A DNA stretch of 64,000 nt, taken from Kosmotogales bacterium. Lineage in GTDB: Bacteria; Thermotogota; Thermotogae; Petrotogales; Kosmotogaceae. Within the stretch, counting starts at the first letter, position 1. Each line of letters opens with the position of its first letter. Position numbers and translations under genes: made by a program. The stretch lies in contig JASGMR010000002.1 of assembly GCA_030156385.1 (NCBI GenBank), forward strand, positions 1-64,000. Direction: 5' to 3'. The notes under the pieces were generated by a model. The model was not told where the DNA came from, searched no databases, and saw only the letters and a list, made by a program, of their open reading frames with translations. Below, one piece after another: positions 39,538-47,281 of this stretch.

Positions 39538-41145
39538 ATGGAATCAAACGAAGTTGTACTGAAGGTTGAAAATATTGGAAAAGATTTTTTTGGTAATGTT
39601 GTTTTAAAAAGTGTTTCTTTTGAAGTAAAAAAAGGTGAAGTAATTGGTTTAGTTGGAGAAAATGGAGCTGGTAAATCCACATTAATGAATATTTTGTTTG
39701 GATTACCAGTCATTAATGAAACAGGGGGATTCTCAGGAAATTTTTTTTTAAATGGTGAAAAGGCCCATTTTTCTTCTTCATTTGATGCTTTGGATGCTGG
39801 AATAGGAATGGTTCATCAGGAATTCGTTTTACTTCCGGGATTTACTGCAACGGAAAATATTTTACTCAACAGAGAATCTGTGAAAGACAATTTTGCTGTC
39901 AACATTTTTGGCGATAGATTAAAACATCTTGATAGAGAAGATATGAAAAAACGCGCCGTCAATGCTATAAATAAATTGGATGTAAATCTGGATCCGGAAA
40001 TGATCGTCGCAGAAATGCCTGTTGGACACAGGCAATTTACTGAAATTGCAAGAGAAATTGACAGATCATCAACTAAGCTTCTGATTCTGGATGAACCAAC
40101 AGCAGTTTTAACGGAATCTGAAGCCGAAATAATGATAAAAGCTGCAAAAAAACTCGCCGAAGAGGGGATGTCAATAATCTTCATTTCTCACAGATTGCAC
40201 GAAGTTCTCGATCTCTGTGACAGAGTTCTTGTTCTCAGAGACGGAAATCTCGTATTCGAATCGGAATCTGAAAACACTAATCCCAGAGAAATAGCCGAAT
40301 CCATGGTCGGAAGATCAATTTCAGATTTCGAACACACAGAAAGAAAAAAAGAATTGCAAAAAGATCTGCTTGAAGTAAAAGATCTATGGGTTGCTATGCC
40401 TGGTGAAGTTGTAAAAGGTGTGAATTTCACAGTGAAAAAGGGCGAAATATTTGGAATCGGAGGTCTTGCAGGACAGGGAAAACTTGGGATTGCAAATGGA
40501 ATAATGGGTCTTTTTCCTTCCCGGGGAAAAGTTCTGTTCAAAGGCGAAGAAATCCCATTAAATAACACCAAAAATATACTCGATTTGGGTTTTTCTTTTG
40601 TTTCTGAAGACAGAAGAGGAGTTGGATTACTTCTTGATGAACCAATAGACTGGAATATCACCTTTACTGCTATGCAGGCTCATGAAAGATTCATCGTAAA
40701 ATATCTGGGTGGACTGTTAAAATTCAGGAACGACAAAGAAATAAGAAAAGAAGCTTTAAAGTATATTGATATGCTTCAAATAAAATGTACAAGTGAAAAG
40801 CAATTCGCCAGAGCTTTATCCGGTGGAAATCAGCAAAAGGTTTGTCTTGCTAAAGCTTTCGCACTCAATCCGGAGATTCTTTTTGTTTCTGAACCAACGA
40901 GAGGCATTGATGTGGGAGCTAAAGAACTCGTTTTAAATGCATTGAAAAAATATAACGAGGAATCCGGAATAACTATAATAATAACTTCTTCAGAACTGGA
41001 AGAATTGAGATCTATTTCTGACCGAATAGCAATTGTTAATGAAGGAAAAATAGCCGGTATACTTCCTCCATCCAAACCCGCAACTGACTTCGGTTTACTT
41101 ATGATAGGAGAATCAAACATTAATGGAGAAGGTGAAATAAAATGA
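39538..41145 (+). CDS. ABC transporter ATP-binding protein, tandem nucleotide-binding domains
   Basis: A 535-residue ATPase of the sugar/nucleoside importer group (CUT2/BMP type). The first domain has GLVGENGAGKSTLMNILFG (about 37-55), a degenerate signature (MPVGHRQFTEIARE) and LLILDEPTAVLTESE. The second has a degenerate Walker A (GIGGLAGQGKLGIANGI), a good signature LSGGNQQKVCLAKAFA and VSEPTRGIDVGAKE. One intact and one degenerate site is normal for this group. It energises the two permeases that follow; the next ATG overlaps its stop by four bases. Confidence 0.92.
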   Translation: MESNEVVLKVENIGKDFFGNVVLKSVSFEVKKGEVIGLVGENGAGKSTLMNILFGLPVINETGGFSGNFFLNGEKAHFSSSFDALDAGIGMVHQEFVLLPGFTATENILLNRESVKDNFAVNIFGDRLKHLDREDMKKRAVNAINKLDVNLDPEMIVAEMPVGHRQFTEIAREIDRSSTKLLILDEPTAVLTESEAEIMIKAAKKLAEEGMSIIFISHRLHEVLDLCDRVLVLRDGNLVFESESENTNPREIAESMVGRSISDFEHTERKKELQKDLLEVKDLWVAMPGEVVKGVNFTVKKGEIFGIGGLAGQGKLGIANGIMGLFPSRGKVLFKGEEIPLNNTKNILDLGFSFVSEDRRGVGLLLDEPIDWNITFTAMQAHERFIVKYLGGLLKFRNDKEIRKEALKYIDMLQIKCTSEKQFARALSGGNQQKVCLAKAFALNPEILFVSEPTRGIDVGAKELVLNALKKYNEESGITIIITSSELEELRSISDRIAIVNEGKIAGILPPSKPATDFGLLMIGESNINGEGEIK

Positions 41146-42185
41146 AAAACTCAATTATAGAATCCATAGAAAAAATCGGGTGGCCAAGGATAATAATTGG
41201 ATTATTCTTAGCTTCTATGTTTGTTATTGCTCCATTTGTAGGTGTTTCTGTGGGAACATCAATCAGCGATGTTCTGGTAAGATTTACTTTTAATGGCGTT
41301 TTAGTGCTTTCACTATTACCGATGGTTAAATCGGGTTGTGGCTTGAACTTTGGGCTCCAATTAGGAATAATTTCAGGACTCTTGGGAGCAGTAACAAGTA
41401 TAGAAATTGGCATAACGGGATTTTTAGGATTTCTCATCGCTATTGGCGTTTCAATACCCTTTGCCATTTTGTTTGGAATTATTTATGGGTTACTCCTTAA
41501 CAGGGTAAAAGGGGATGAGATGGTTGTTGCAACATATGTAGGATTTTCAGTTGTCTCATTCATGAATATGATGTGGTTACTCTTACCATACAAAAGCCCG
41601 GATATGATTTGGGGATATGGTGGAACTGGTTTGAGAACCACTATCAGTGTTGAAAAATATTGGTTTCATGTTTTAAATGATTTTCTTTCGTTTGAGATTG
41701 GAGGAGTTTACGTTCCAACAGGGGGTTTTCTGTTCTTTGCCTTAATGTGTTTAATTGTCTGGATTTTCTTTAAATCCAAAACAGGAACTGCAATGACCGC
41801 GACTGGATCGAATCCTGTTTATGCAAGCTCATCTGGTGTTAATGTGAATAAAATGAGACTTGTTTCAGTTATAATATCCTCGATTATTGCGGCTATAGGA
41901 ATTTTAGTTTATGAACAGGGATTTGGATTCATTCAACTATATATGGCACCTCTTTATATGGCTTTCCCTGCGATTGCAGCTCTATTACTTGGTGGTGCTT
42001 CCGTTGGAAAAGCAACGATTGCCAATGTTATTATCGGAACTTTCCTGTTCCAGGGTATTCTCACGATGACTCCATCTGTAATCAACAATATAATTAAGAG
42101 CGATATGTCTGAAACAATAAGAATCATAGTTTCCAACGGTATGATTGTTTACGCTCTTACCAGAAGAAAGAAGGCGAGAGGATGA
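41142..42185 (+). CDS. ABC transporter permease, BPD_transp_2 family (first)
   Basis: A 347-residue membrane protein with about eight to ten helices. MVKSGCGLNFGLQLGIISGLLGA is interrupted here only for length; the pattern GLNFGLQLG plus GLLLNRVKGDEMVVATYVGF is the conserved core of CUT2/BMP-type permeases. The C-terminal part AIAALLLGGASVGKATIANVIIG follows the family rule. It forms the import channel with the next gene product, which it overlaps by four bases. Confidence 0.9.
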   Translation: MKNSIIESIEKIGWPRIIIGLFLASMFVIAPFVGVSVGTSISDVLVRFTFNGVLVLSLLPMVKSGCGLNFGLQLGIISGLLGAVTSIEIGITGFLGFLIAIGVSIPFAILFGIIYGLLLNRVKGDEMVVATYVGFSVVSFMNMMWLLLPYKSPDMIWGYGGTGLRTTISVEKYWFHVLNDFLSFEIGGVYVPTGGFLFFALMCLIVWIFFKSKTGTAMTATGSNPVYASSSGVNVNKMRLVSVIISSIIAAIGILVYEQGFGFIQLYMAPLYMAFPAIAALLLGGASVGKATIANVIIGTFLFQGILTMTPSVINNIIKSDMSETIRIIVSNGMIVYALTRRKKARG

Positions 42186-43312
42186 GCATGAGCAATTCAG
42201 AAAAAGTAAAAAAGTTTTTAATTAATAATACAGTTCCAATTCTTTTTGTGGTATTACTTTTCTTTGCGATACCACTTTCGGGATTTTCTCCTGAATATCT
42301 CGCGAATGAAATGATAACAAGACTTGGTAGAAATTCTTTCCTTGTTTTAGCACTTTTGATACCAGTAATGGCTGGAATGGGAATGAATTTCGGCATTGTT
42401 TTAGGAGCAATGGCTGGAGAAATTGGATTGATATTCATTACCGATTGGGGTGTAGTTGGTATAAATGGGGTCTTCCTTGCTATGATCATTTCAACACCAA
42501 TAGCAATTATCCTGGGATTTGTCGCAGGATTAATTTTAAATGCTGCAAAGGGAAGGGAGATGGTCACCGGTTTCATGCTCGGATTCTTTATGAATGGAGT
42601 ATACCAGCTCTTTGTACTTTACGGAATGGGTAATATCATTCCAATAAACAATCCGAAAATTCTTCTCCCAAGGGGATATGGAATAAGAAATGCAATAGAC
42701 CTTGTAAATATAAGACAAGCTTTTGATAGTTTCATAAAGCTAAAAATTGGCGATATATCTATTCCTGTATTTTCTTTCATTATTATAGCAATATTATGCA
42801 TTTTCATTGTCTGGTTCAGGAAGACGAAACTTGGTCAGGATATGCGTGCAGTAGGACAGGACAATGATATAGCTGCAGCTTCCGGAATAGCAGTAAAAAG
42901 AACGAGAATTCTATCGATTGTTATTTCAACTGTTTTAGCATGTTATGGACAGATAATCTTCTTACAGAACATAGGGACAATGAATACATACAACAGTCAT
43001 GAACAAGTAGGAACATTTGCAGTCGCTGCTATTCTTATTGGTGGCGCTTCTGTTGCTAAAGCAAATATTTCGAATGTTTTCATAGGGGTTGTACTATTCC
43101 ACATGACATTTATTGTATCGCCGAGAGCTGGTAAGGAGCTTGTTGGGCAAGCCCAGATAGGCGAACATTTCAGAGTATTCGTTTCGTATGCCGTTATAGC
43201 GATTTCACTTGCCCTATATGCCTGGAGACGACAGGCCGCAAAAAACAGAGAGATCAAAGCTGTACTTGATGAACAGAATGAGGCGATTGAAAACAGAGGT
43301 GGTTCCCAGTGA
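42182..43312 (+). CDS. ABC transporter permease, BPD_transp_2 family (second)
   Basis: A 376-residue permease paralogous to the preceding one: GMGMNFGIVLGAMAGEIG, GLILNAAKGREMVTGFMLG, then AVAAILIGGASVAKANISNVFIG near the C-terminus. About ten membrane helices. The start may be ATG 42188, six bases after GAGG, instead of 42182. The substrate follows that of the DUF3798-type binding protein and is unknown. The last bases overlap the next ORF by four. Confidence 0.9.
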   Translation: MSMSNSEKVKKFLINNTVPILFVVLLFFAIPLSGFSPEYLANEMITRLGRNSFLVLALLIPVMAGMGMNFGIVLGAMAGEIGLIFITDWGVVGINGVFLAMIISTPIAIILGFVAGLILNAAKGREMVTGFMLGFFMNGVYQLFVLYGMGNIIPINNPKILLPRGYGIRNAIDLVNIRQAFDSFIKLKIGDISIPVFSFIIIAILCIFIVWFRKTKLGQDMRAVGQDNDIAAASGIAVKRTRILSIVISTVLACYGQIIFLQNIGTMNTYNSHEQVGTFAVAAILIGGASVAKANISNVFIGVVLFHMTFIVSPRAGKELVGQAQIGEHFRVFVSYAVIAISLALYAWRRQAAKNREIKAVLDEQNEAIENRGGSQ

Positions 43313-43722
43313 AAAAATGGATTATTAAAATAAGCTTCGTTGCTGTGATTGTAGTGCTAGGAGTTTTACTTTTCTTCTTTGGAAGACAGCACGAAATCAT
43401 AATCGAATATGGTGATATAAAAATTAATGAAACCGAATACTCTATTGGAGAAGAATTATATATTGTGAAAATCGATAGTGAAAAAATAGAAATTCAAAAT
43501 AAAACAAGCAAGTTTTCCAGAAGCACAAGCACATTGAAAACATCAAAAATTGTAGGTCCCAATCACTCAATAGAAGTTTACAAAAATGATAGTCCGGGAG
43601 AAACGATAAGAAAAGATAATTTCTCCGTTGAAATAAACAACAATGCAAAGATAAATCTCGTCTCTTTTATAAATGGATTTGATGATTGGTATTCTCAGAA
43701 AAAAATAGTCTATGATGAATAA
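43309..43722 (+). CDS. Membrane-anchored small protein, transporter-operon companion
   Basis: A 137-residue protein with one N-terminal membrane helix (about 5-26, ending in GVLLFFFGRQ) and an outside domain of beta-strand character (IIIEYGDIKINETEYSIGE, then SIEVYKNDSPGETI). I do not recognise it with certainty; similar short anchored proteins accompany DUF3798 transporters, possibly the DUF6672 group (from memory, unverified). It overlaps the second permease gene by four bases and the next gene by 11, so it is probably an accessory part of the uptake system. Confidence 0.6.
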   Translation: MKKWIIKISFVAVIVVLGVLLFFFGRQHEIIIEYGDIKINETEYSIGEELYIVKIDSEKIEIQNKTSKFSRSTSTLKTSKIVGPNHSIEVYKNDSPGETIRKDNFSVEINNNAKINLVSFINGFDDWYSQKKIVYDE

Positions 43723-44197
43723 CATTACATATCATTTAATGAGAAAAGACAGAGAAATAAAAGACAAAAAAATTATTGGAGAAATTCTTCAAAAGTGTAA
43801 ATATATGACTTTAGCTCTATGTAAAAATGACCTCCCATACCTGGTAACTTTGAGCTATGGTTATGACATTGAAAAAGAGGTATTTTATTTTCACAGTGCA
43901 AACGAGGGTAGAAAAATCGATTACCTGAGAGAAAATCCAAATGTTTATGGACAGATTCTCGTAGATGGCGGATATAGTTATGGAAATTGTTCGCATTTAT
44001 ACCGCACCTTAAATTTTACGGGGATATATAAAGAAGTGTTGGATGACGGGGAGAAAATAAAGGCACTTACCTGCATGATCAAAACTTTAGAAAAAAATCC
44101 GGATTCAGTTTTGAAAGATCAGGTAATCGGCAAAAAAATTAATGCTAAAATAGGAATTATAGAAAATCTTAAATTCAGCGCAAAGGGAAATTTTTAA
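43712..44197 (+). CDS. FMN-binding split-barrel protein, NimA / PNPOx-like
   Basis: A 161-residue protein of the pyridoxamine-5'-phosphate oxidase-like fold: MRKDREIKDKKIIGEILQKC, MTLALCKNDLPYLVTLSYGYD, FYFHSANEGRKIDYLRENP. This is the NimA-type signature, with FMN contacts in the FHSA segment. Activity is unknown; members reduce nitro compounds or bind flavin or haem. Two adjacent ATGs begin the gene within the end of the preceding one. It is co-transcribed with the transporter and amidohydrolase genes. Confidence 0.85.
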   Translation: MMNNITYHLMRKDREIKDKKIIGEILQKCKYMTLALCKNDLPYLVTLSYGYDIEKEVFYFHSANEGRKIDYLRENPNVYGQILVDGGYSYGNCSHLYRTLNFTGIYKEVLDDGEKIKALTCMIKTLEKNPDSVLKDQVIGKKINAKIGIIENLKFSAKGNF

Positions 44198-44255
44198 AGA
44201 AAATGTAAAGGCCAGGATCTATAATATAAACAAAAGAATTAATGGGGGGTAAACA

Positions 44256-45410
44256 ATGACAATTTTATTTAAAAAAGCAAAAATTTATCCGATTACTGAT
44301 GAATGTTTTGTAGGTGACTTGCTCGTTAAAGATGGCAAAATAGCTTCCATAGGGCAAAATATCTATTCCGGTGCCTCCGAAGTTGTAGATGCTTCAGGCA
44401 AATACATTTTTCCGGGATTCATAGATGCTCATTCACACATAGGAATATATGAAGAGGAAGTTGGAGGGCAATACGGAGACGGAAATGAAATGACTAATCC
44501 TGTAACTTCTGAAGTTAGTGTTGTTGACGCATTTTATCCAAATGATCCATCTATAAAAAGAGCACTTTCCGGAGGAGTAACGACTGCTATGGTCCTACCA
44601 GGAAGTGCAAATCCAATAGGTGGTCAGGGAGCAATTTTTAAATTTAAAAACATTCCAATCGTTGATAAAATGGTTATTAAAAAATTGGCCGGTCTAAAAA
44701 TGGCAACCGGCGAAAATCCGAAAAGAGTTTATGGAATTGAAAAAAAACAGATGCCTCTGACCAGATTGGGAATTGCATCCATCATAAAAGATTATTTTAT
44801 CAAAGTGCAAAATTATAAACTCAAAAAAGAGAAGGCCGAAAGTGAGGGAATTCCGTTTTCAGATGTTAACCCTCAAATGGAAGTTGGATTAAAAGTTTTA
44901 AACAAGGAAATTCCGGCAAGAATACACGCTCACAGAATGGATGATATTTTGACTGCGGTCAGAATAGCTGAAGAATTCGATTTTAAAGTAATAATAGAAC
45001 ACGCCACAGAAGGATATAAAATCGCTGATTTTCTCAAAGAAAAAAATATTCCCGTGGTGTTGGGACCATTATTCGGTTTCAGAACAAAACTGGAACTTAA
45101 AGATATGACATTCGAAGCTATAAAAATTATCAACGAAAAGGGAATACTCGCAGCCATGATGTGTGATCATCCGGTAATTCCTCTTGAATCAACAACAATA
45201 CAGTTGGGAACAGCGCTGAGATACGGGGCAAATGAAGAGAATCTATTAAAAATGATCACCATTAATCCAGCTAAAATTCTGGGCATTGATGACAGAGTAG
45301 GTTCGTTAGAACCAGGTAAAGATGCTGACTTCTCCATATGGTCCGGACATCCATTTGAATTCAGATCTCAAGTGGAAAGCGTTTTTATTGAAGGCGAAAA
45401 AGTATTATAA
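44256..45410 (+). CDS. Amidohydrolase (imidazolonepropionase / dihydroorotase-like)
   Basis: A 384-residue metal-dependent hydrolase. The metal ligands are GFIDAHSHIG (H-x-H), RIHAHRMDD, IIEHATEGY and the Asp/His in MCDHPVIP. The N-terminal and C-terminal beta-sandwich parts (VKDGKIASIGQNI; NPAKILGIDDRVGSLEPGKDAD) are typical of the COG1228 group. A GGGGGGT precedes the ATG. Its position at the end of the DUF3798-type transporter operon suggests it hydrolyses the imported compound, perhaps a cyclic amide or nucleobase-like ligand (inference). Confidence 0.88.
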   Translation: MTILFKKAKIYPITDECFVGDLLVKDGKIASIGQNIYSGASEVVDASGKYIFPGFIDAHSHIGIYEEEVGGQYGDGNEMTNPVTSEVSVVDAFYPNDPSIKRALSGGVTTAMVLPGSANPIGGQGAIFKFKNIPIVDKMVIKKLAGLKMATGENPKRVYGIEKKQMPLTRLGIASIIKDYFIKVQNYKLKKEKAESEGIPFSDVNPQMEVGLKVLNKEIPARIHAHRMDDILTAVRIAEEFDFKVIIEHATEGYKIADFLKEKNIPVVLGPLFGFRTKLELKDMTFEAIKIINEKGILAAMMCDHPVIPLESTTIQLGTALRYGANEENLLKMITINPAKILGIDDRVGSLEPGKDADFSIWSGHPFEFRSQVESVFIEGEKVL

Positions 45411-45431
45411 AAGTTTTAAATGAAAATAAAG

Positions 45432-45465
45432 CGACTTGTTTTGGTAAAAAACAAGTCGTTCTTTT
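45432..45465 (+). terminator. Rho-independent terminator of the transporter-amidohydrolase operon
   Basis: CGACTTGTTTT (45432-45442) pairs perfectly with AAAACAAGTCG (45448-45458) across a five-base loop, followed by TTCTTTT. It stands 21 bases after the amidohydrolase stop codon. The promoter of the next unit overlaps it. Confidence 0.85.
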
Positions 45466-45470
45466 ATAAT
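45441..45470 (+). promoter_or_regulatory. Promoter of the two-TM protein / polymerase unit, nested in a terminator
   Basis: TTGGTA (45441-45446), an 18-base spacer and TATAAT (45465-45470). The -35 element lies in the apical part of the preceding terminator hairpin. The transcript would begin about 12 bases before the ATG at 45490, giving a very short leader. Confidence 0.55.
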
Positions 45471-45489
45471 ATACTCTATAAAAAATAAA

Positions 45490-45834
45490 ATGAATAAGTT
45501 CATCCGTAAACATAATTTATATTTAGAAAAAATCAAAATCGAAAATATTACTTCAGAAATCATAAAATATCACAACAGACAGATAAAATGGCTTCAGCAT
45601 GAAAGATTAGTTCATTTACTCGTGATGTTATTCGTGATGCTTATTTATGCCGTGGTTACAATATTTCTTGTATTTTTCCCGTCTATTGGAGTATTGTTGT
45701 TATGGTTTGGATTAACTCCTCTTTTAATCGCATATATAATGCACTATTTCAAATTAGAAAATACCGTTCAAAAATGGTATAGGATATCCAACGATTTTTA
45801 TATGGGGCTACTTTCAAAAAATGAAAAAAAATAG
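45490..45834 (+). CDS. Small two-helix membrane protein, unknown
   Basis: A 114-residue protein: a basic N-terminal cytoplasmic segment (about 1-38, NRQIKWLQHER), two membrane helices (about 41-62 and 65-87) and a short C-terminal tail ending in KNEKK. No family is recognised. No ribosome binding site precedes the ATG and the leader is only about 12 bases, so initiation may be near-leaderless. It overlaps the UmuC-like polymerase gene by 14 bases, so the two are translationally coupled. Confidence 0.65.
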   Translation: MNKFIRKHNLYLEKIKIENITSEIIKYHNRQIKWLQHERLVHLLVMLFVMLIYAVVTIFLVFFPSIGVLLLWFGLTPLLIAYIMHYFKLENTVQKWYRISNDFYMGLLSKNEKK

Positions 45835-47017
45835 AGTGATGGCGGTTGTTGACTGTAATAACTTTTTTGTCAGTTGCGAGAGACTGATAAAACCAAATTT
45901 AAAGAAATTTCCTGTTATTGTTCTTTCAGGCAATGATGGTTGTGTTGTTTCACGTTCAAATGAAGCAAAAAAATTAAACATACCAATGGGTATCCCATAT
46001 TTTGAAATAAAAAACATCGCTGAAAAAGCCGGAGTAAAAGTCATTTCTTCGCATCATAATTTTTATAATAAGATTTCGAAAAAAATAATGACATTTCTAA
46101 ACGATAAATTTTGTAATCTTGACATTTACTCAATAGATGAAGCGTTCACAGATATGACCAGTATGAAAAATATCGATTATATTAATTATTGTAAAAGTGT
46201 CAGAAAAGATATCTACAAACATATAGGGATTCCTGTTTCTATAGGGATTTCCAAAACAAGAACCCTTGCAAAATTAGCTATTAATAAAGCAAAAAAAAAT
46301 GTAAAATATGAAGGAGTTTATTATATAAATAATCCGGTATATAACTACGATTACTTTAAATCACTTGAAATTTCAAAAGTTTGGGGAATAGGACCAAGAC
46401 TGAAAAAAAGGCTGAATGAATTTAACATCAAAAGCATTCATGATTTCATAACCAGCGATGAACTTTTCATAAAGAAAAAATTTGGAATCCCGCTTTTAAA
46501 AACTTTATACGAACTTAAAGGTTTCAGTTGTATAAATACAGACAGCCATGAAACACCAAAAGTTATAAGCAGATCAACCTCCTTTTCCAAAAGTATAAGA
46601 ACCATTGATGAACTCAAAATAAAAATGGCATATTTTATTTCGGAAGTGGCCTATAATATGAGAAGAAAAAATGTAAAGACAAAATTAATGACATTATTTC
46701 TCGCCAGAAAAAATCATGGGAATGATAAAGAATATATAAAATATGATTTTTCTGATCATAAATTCATCACCGCAACTAACGATACATTCAATCTCGTCAA
46801 AGTAGGGGAAAAACTTTTATGTTCTTTATACAAAAAAAACGAGTTTTATAAAAAATTAGGTGTTATTTTTTCCGATTTGCAAAAAGAAACCGTTTTACAA
46901 TACTCTATATTCGATATTTTCGAATCCGACAACAAAATCAAGAAAGTAAATAACATAATTGATAATATCAATGATAAATATGGGTATGGAACGCTCAGAA
47001 TAGGAACCTGTGATTAA
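45821..47017 (+). CDS. Y-family DNA polymerase, UmuC-like
   Basis: A 398-residue translesion polymerase. VVDCNNFFVSCERLIKP holds the first catalytic Asp (residue 10), and YSIDEAFTDMT holds the Asp-Glu pair (about 106-108). VVSRSNEAKKLNIPMGIPYF and KTRTLAKLAINKAKK are the UmuC/DinB fingers motifs, and VWGIGPRLKKRL is the helix-hairpin-helix. The C-terminal GYGTLRIGTC is typical of UmuC. UmuC normally acts with UmuD; no umuD-like gene is visible, and the coupled upstream gene encodes a membrane protein instead. Confidence 0.9.
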   Translation: MKKNRVMAVVDCNNFFVSCERLIKPNLKKFPVIVLSGNDGCVVSRSNEAKKLNIPMGIPYFEIKNIAEKAGVKVISSHHNFYNKISKKIMTFLNDKFCNLDIYSIDEAFTDMTSMKNIDYINYCKSVRKDIYKHIGIPVSIGISKTRTLAKLAINKAKKNVKYEGVYYINNPVYNYDYFKSLEISKVWGIGPRLKKRLNEFNIKSIHDFITSDELFIKKKFGIPLLKTLYELKGFSCINTDSHETPKVISRSTSFSKSIRTIDELKIKMAYFISEVAYNMRRKNVKTKLMTLFLARKNHGNDKEYIKYDFSDHKFITATNDTFNLVKVGEKLLCSLYKKNEFYKKLGVIFSDLQKETVLQYSIFDIFESDNKIKKVNNIIDNINDKYGYGTLRIGTCD

Positions 47018-47082
47018 AAGCGATAAAGTATAGAAGTATCTGGCACTATATAATTTATGAATGAAAAAATCGAAAAATCTAT

Positions 47083-47114
47083 AAAAAAGGGAGTCATAAT
47101 GACCCCCTTTTTTT
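47083..47114. terminator. Bidirectional terminator between the polymerase gene and tRNA-Trp
   Basis: AAAAAAGGG-A-GTCAT / ATGAC-C-CCC-TTTTTT forms a stem with one A/C mismatch and A/T ends, so it provides a T-tract for both the plus-strand polymerase unit and the minus-strand tRNA-Trp unit. Confidence 0.75.
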
Positions 47115-47115
47115 C

Positions 47116-47191
47116 TGGCACGCAAGGAGGGACTTGAACCCCCAACCTACGATTTTGGAGACCGCCGCTCTACCAATTGAGCCACTTGCGT
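47116..47191 (-). tRNA. tRNA-Trp(CCA), CCA end encoded
   Basis: Seventy-six bases on the minus strand fold as a tRNA: acceptor ACGCAAG with CTTGCGT, discriminator G, encoded CCA (47118-47116). The anticodon loop CTCCAAA carries anticodon CCA, and the T-arm is GGGGG-TTCAAGT-CCCTC. Discriminator G and the anticodon identify tryptophan. It has its own promoter and terminator. Confidence 0.96.
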
Positions 47192-47202
47192 TTACCTCTT
47201 GA

Positions 47203-47231
47203 ATTATAGAGTATTTTTGATGCTTTTTCAA
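47203..47231 (-). promoter_or_regulatory. Promoter of tRNA-Trp
   Basis: On the minus strand TTGAAA (47231-47226), a 17-base spacer and TATAAT (47208-47203), 11 bases before the tRNA. It is the closest consensus-type promoter in the window. Confidence 0.85.
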
Positions 47232-47281
47232 GTACCAAAGCTGGAAAAAATCAGATTCCATTTGAAACGATTAATATTTAT

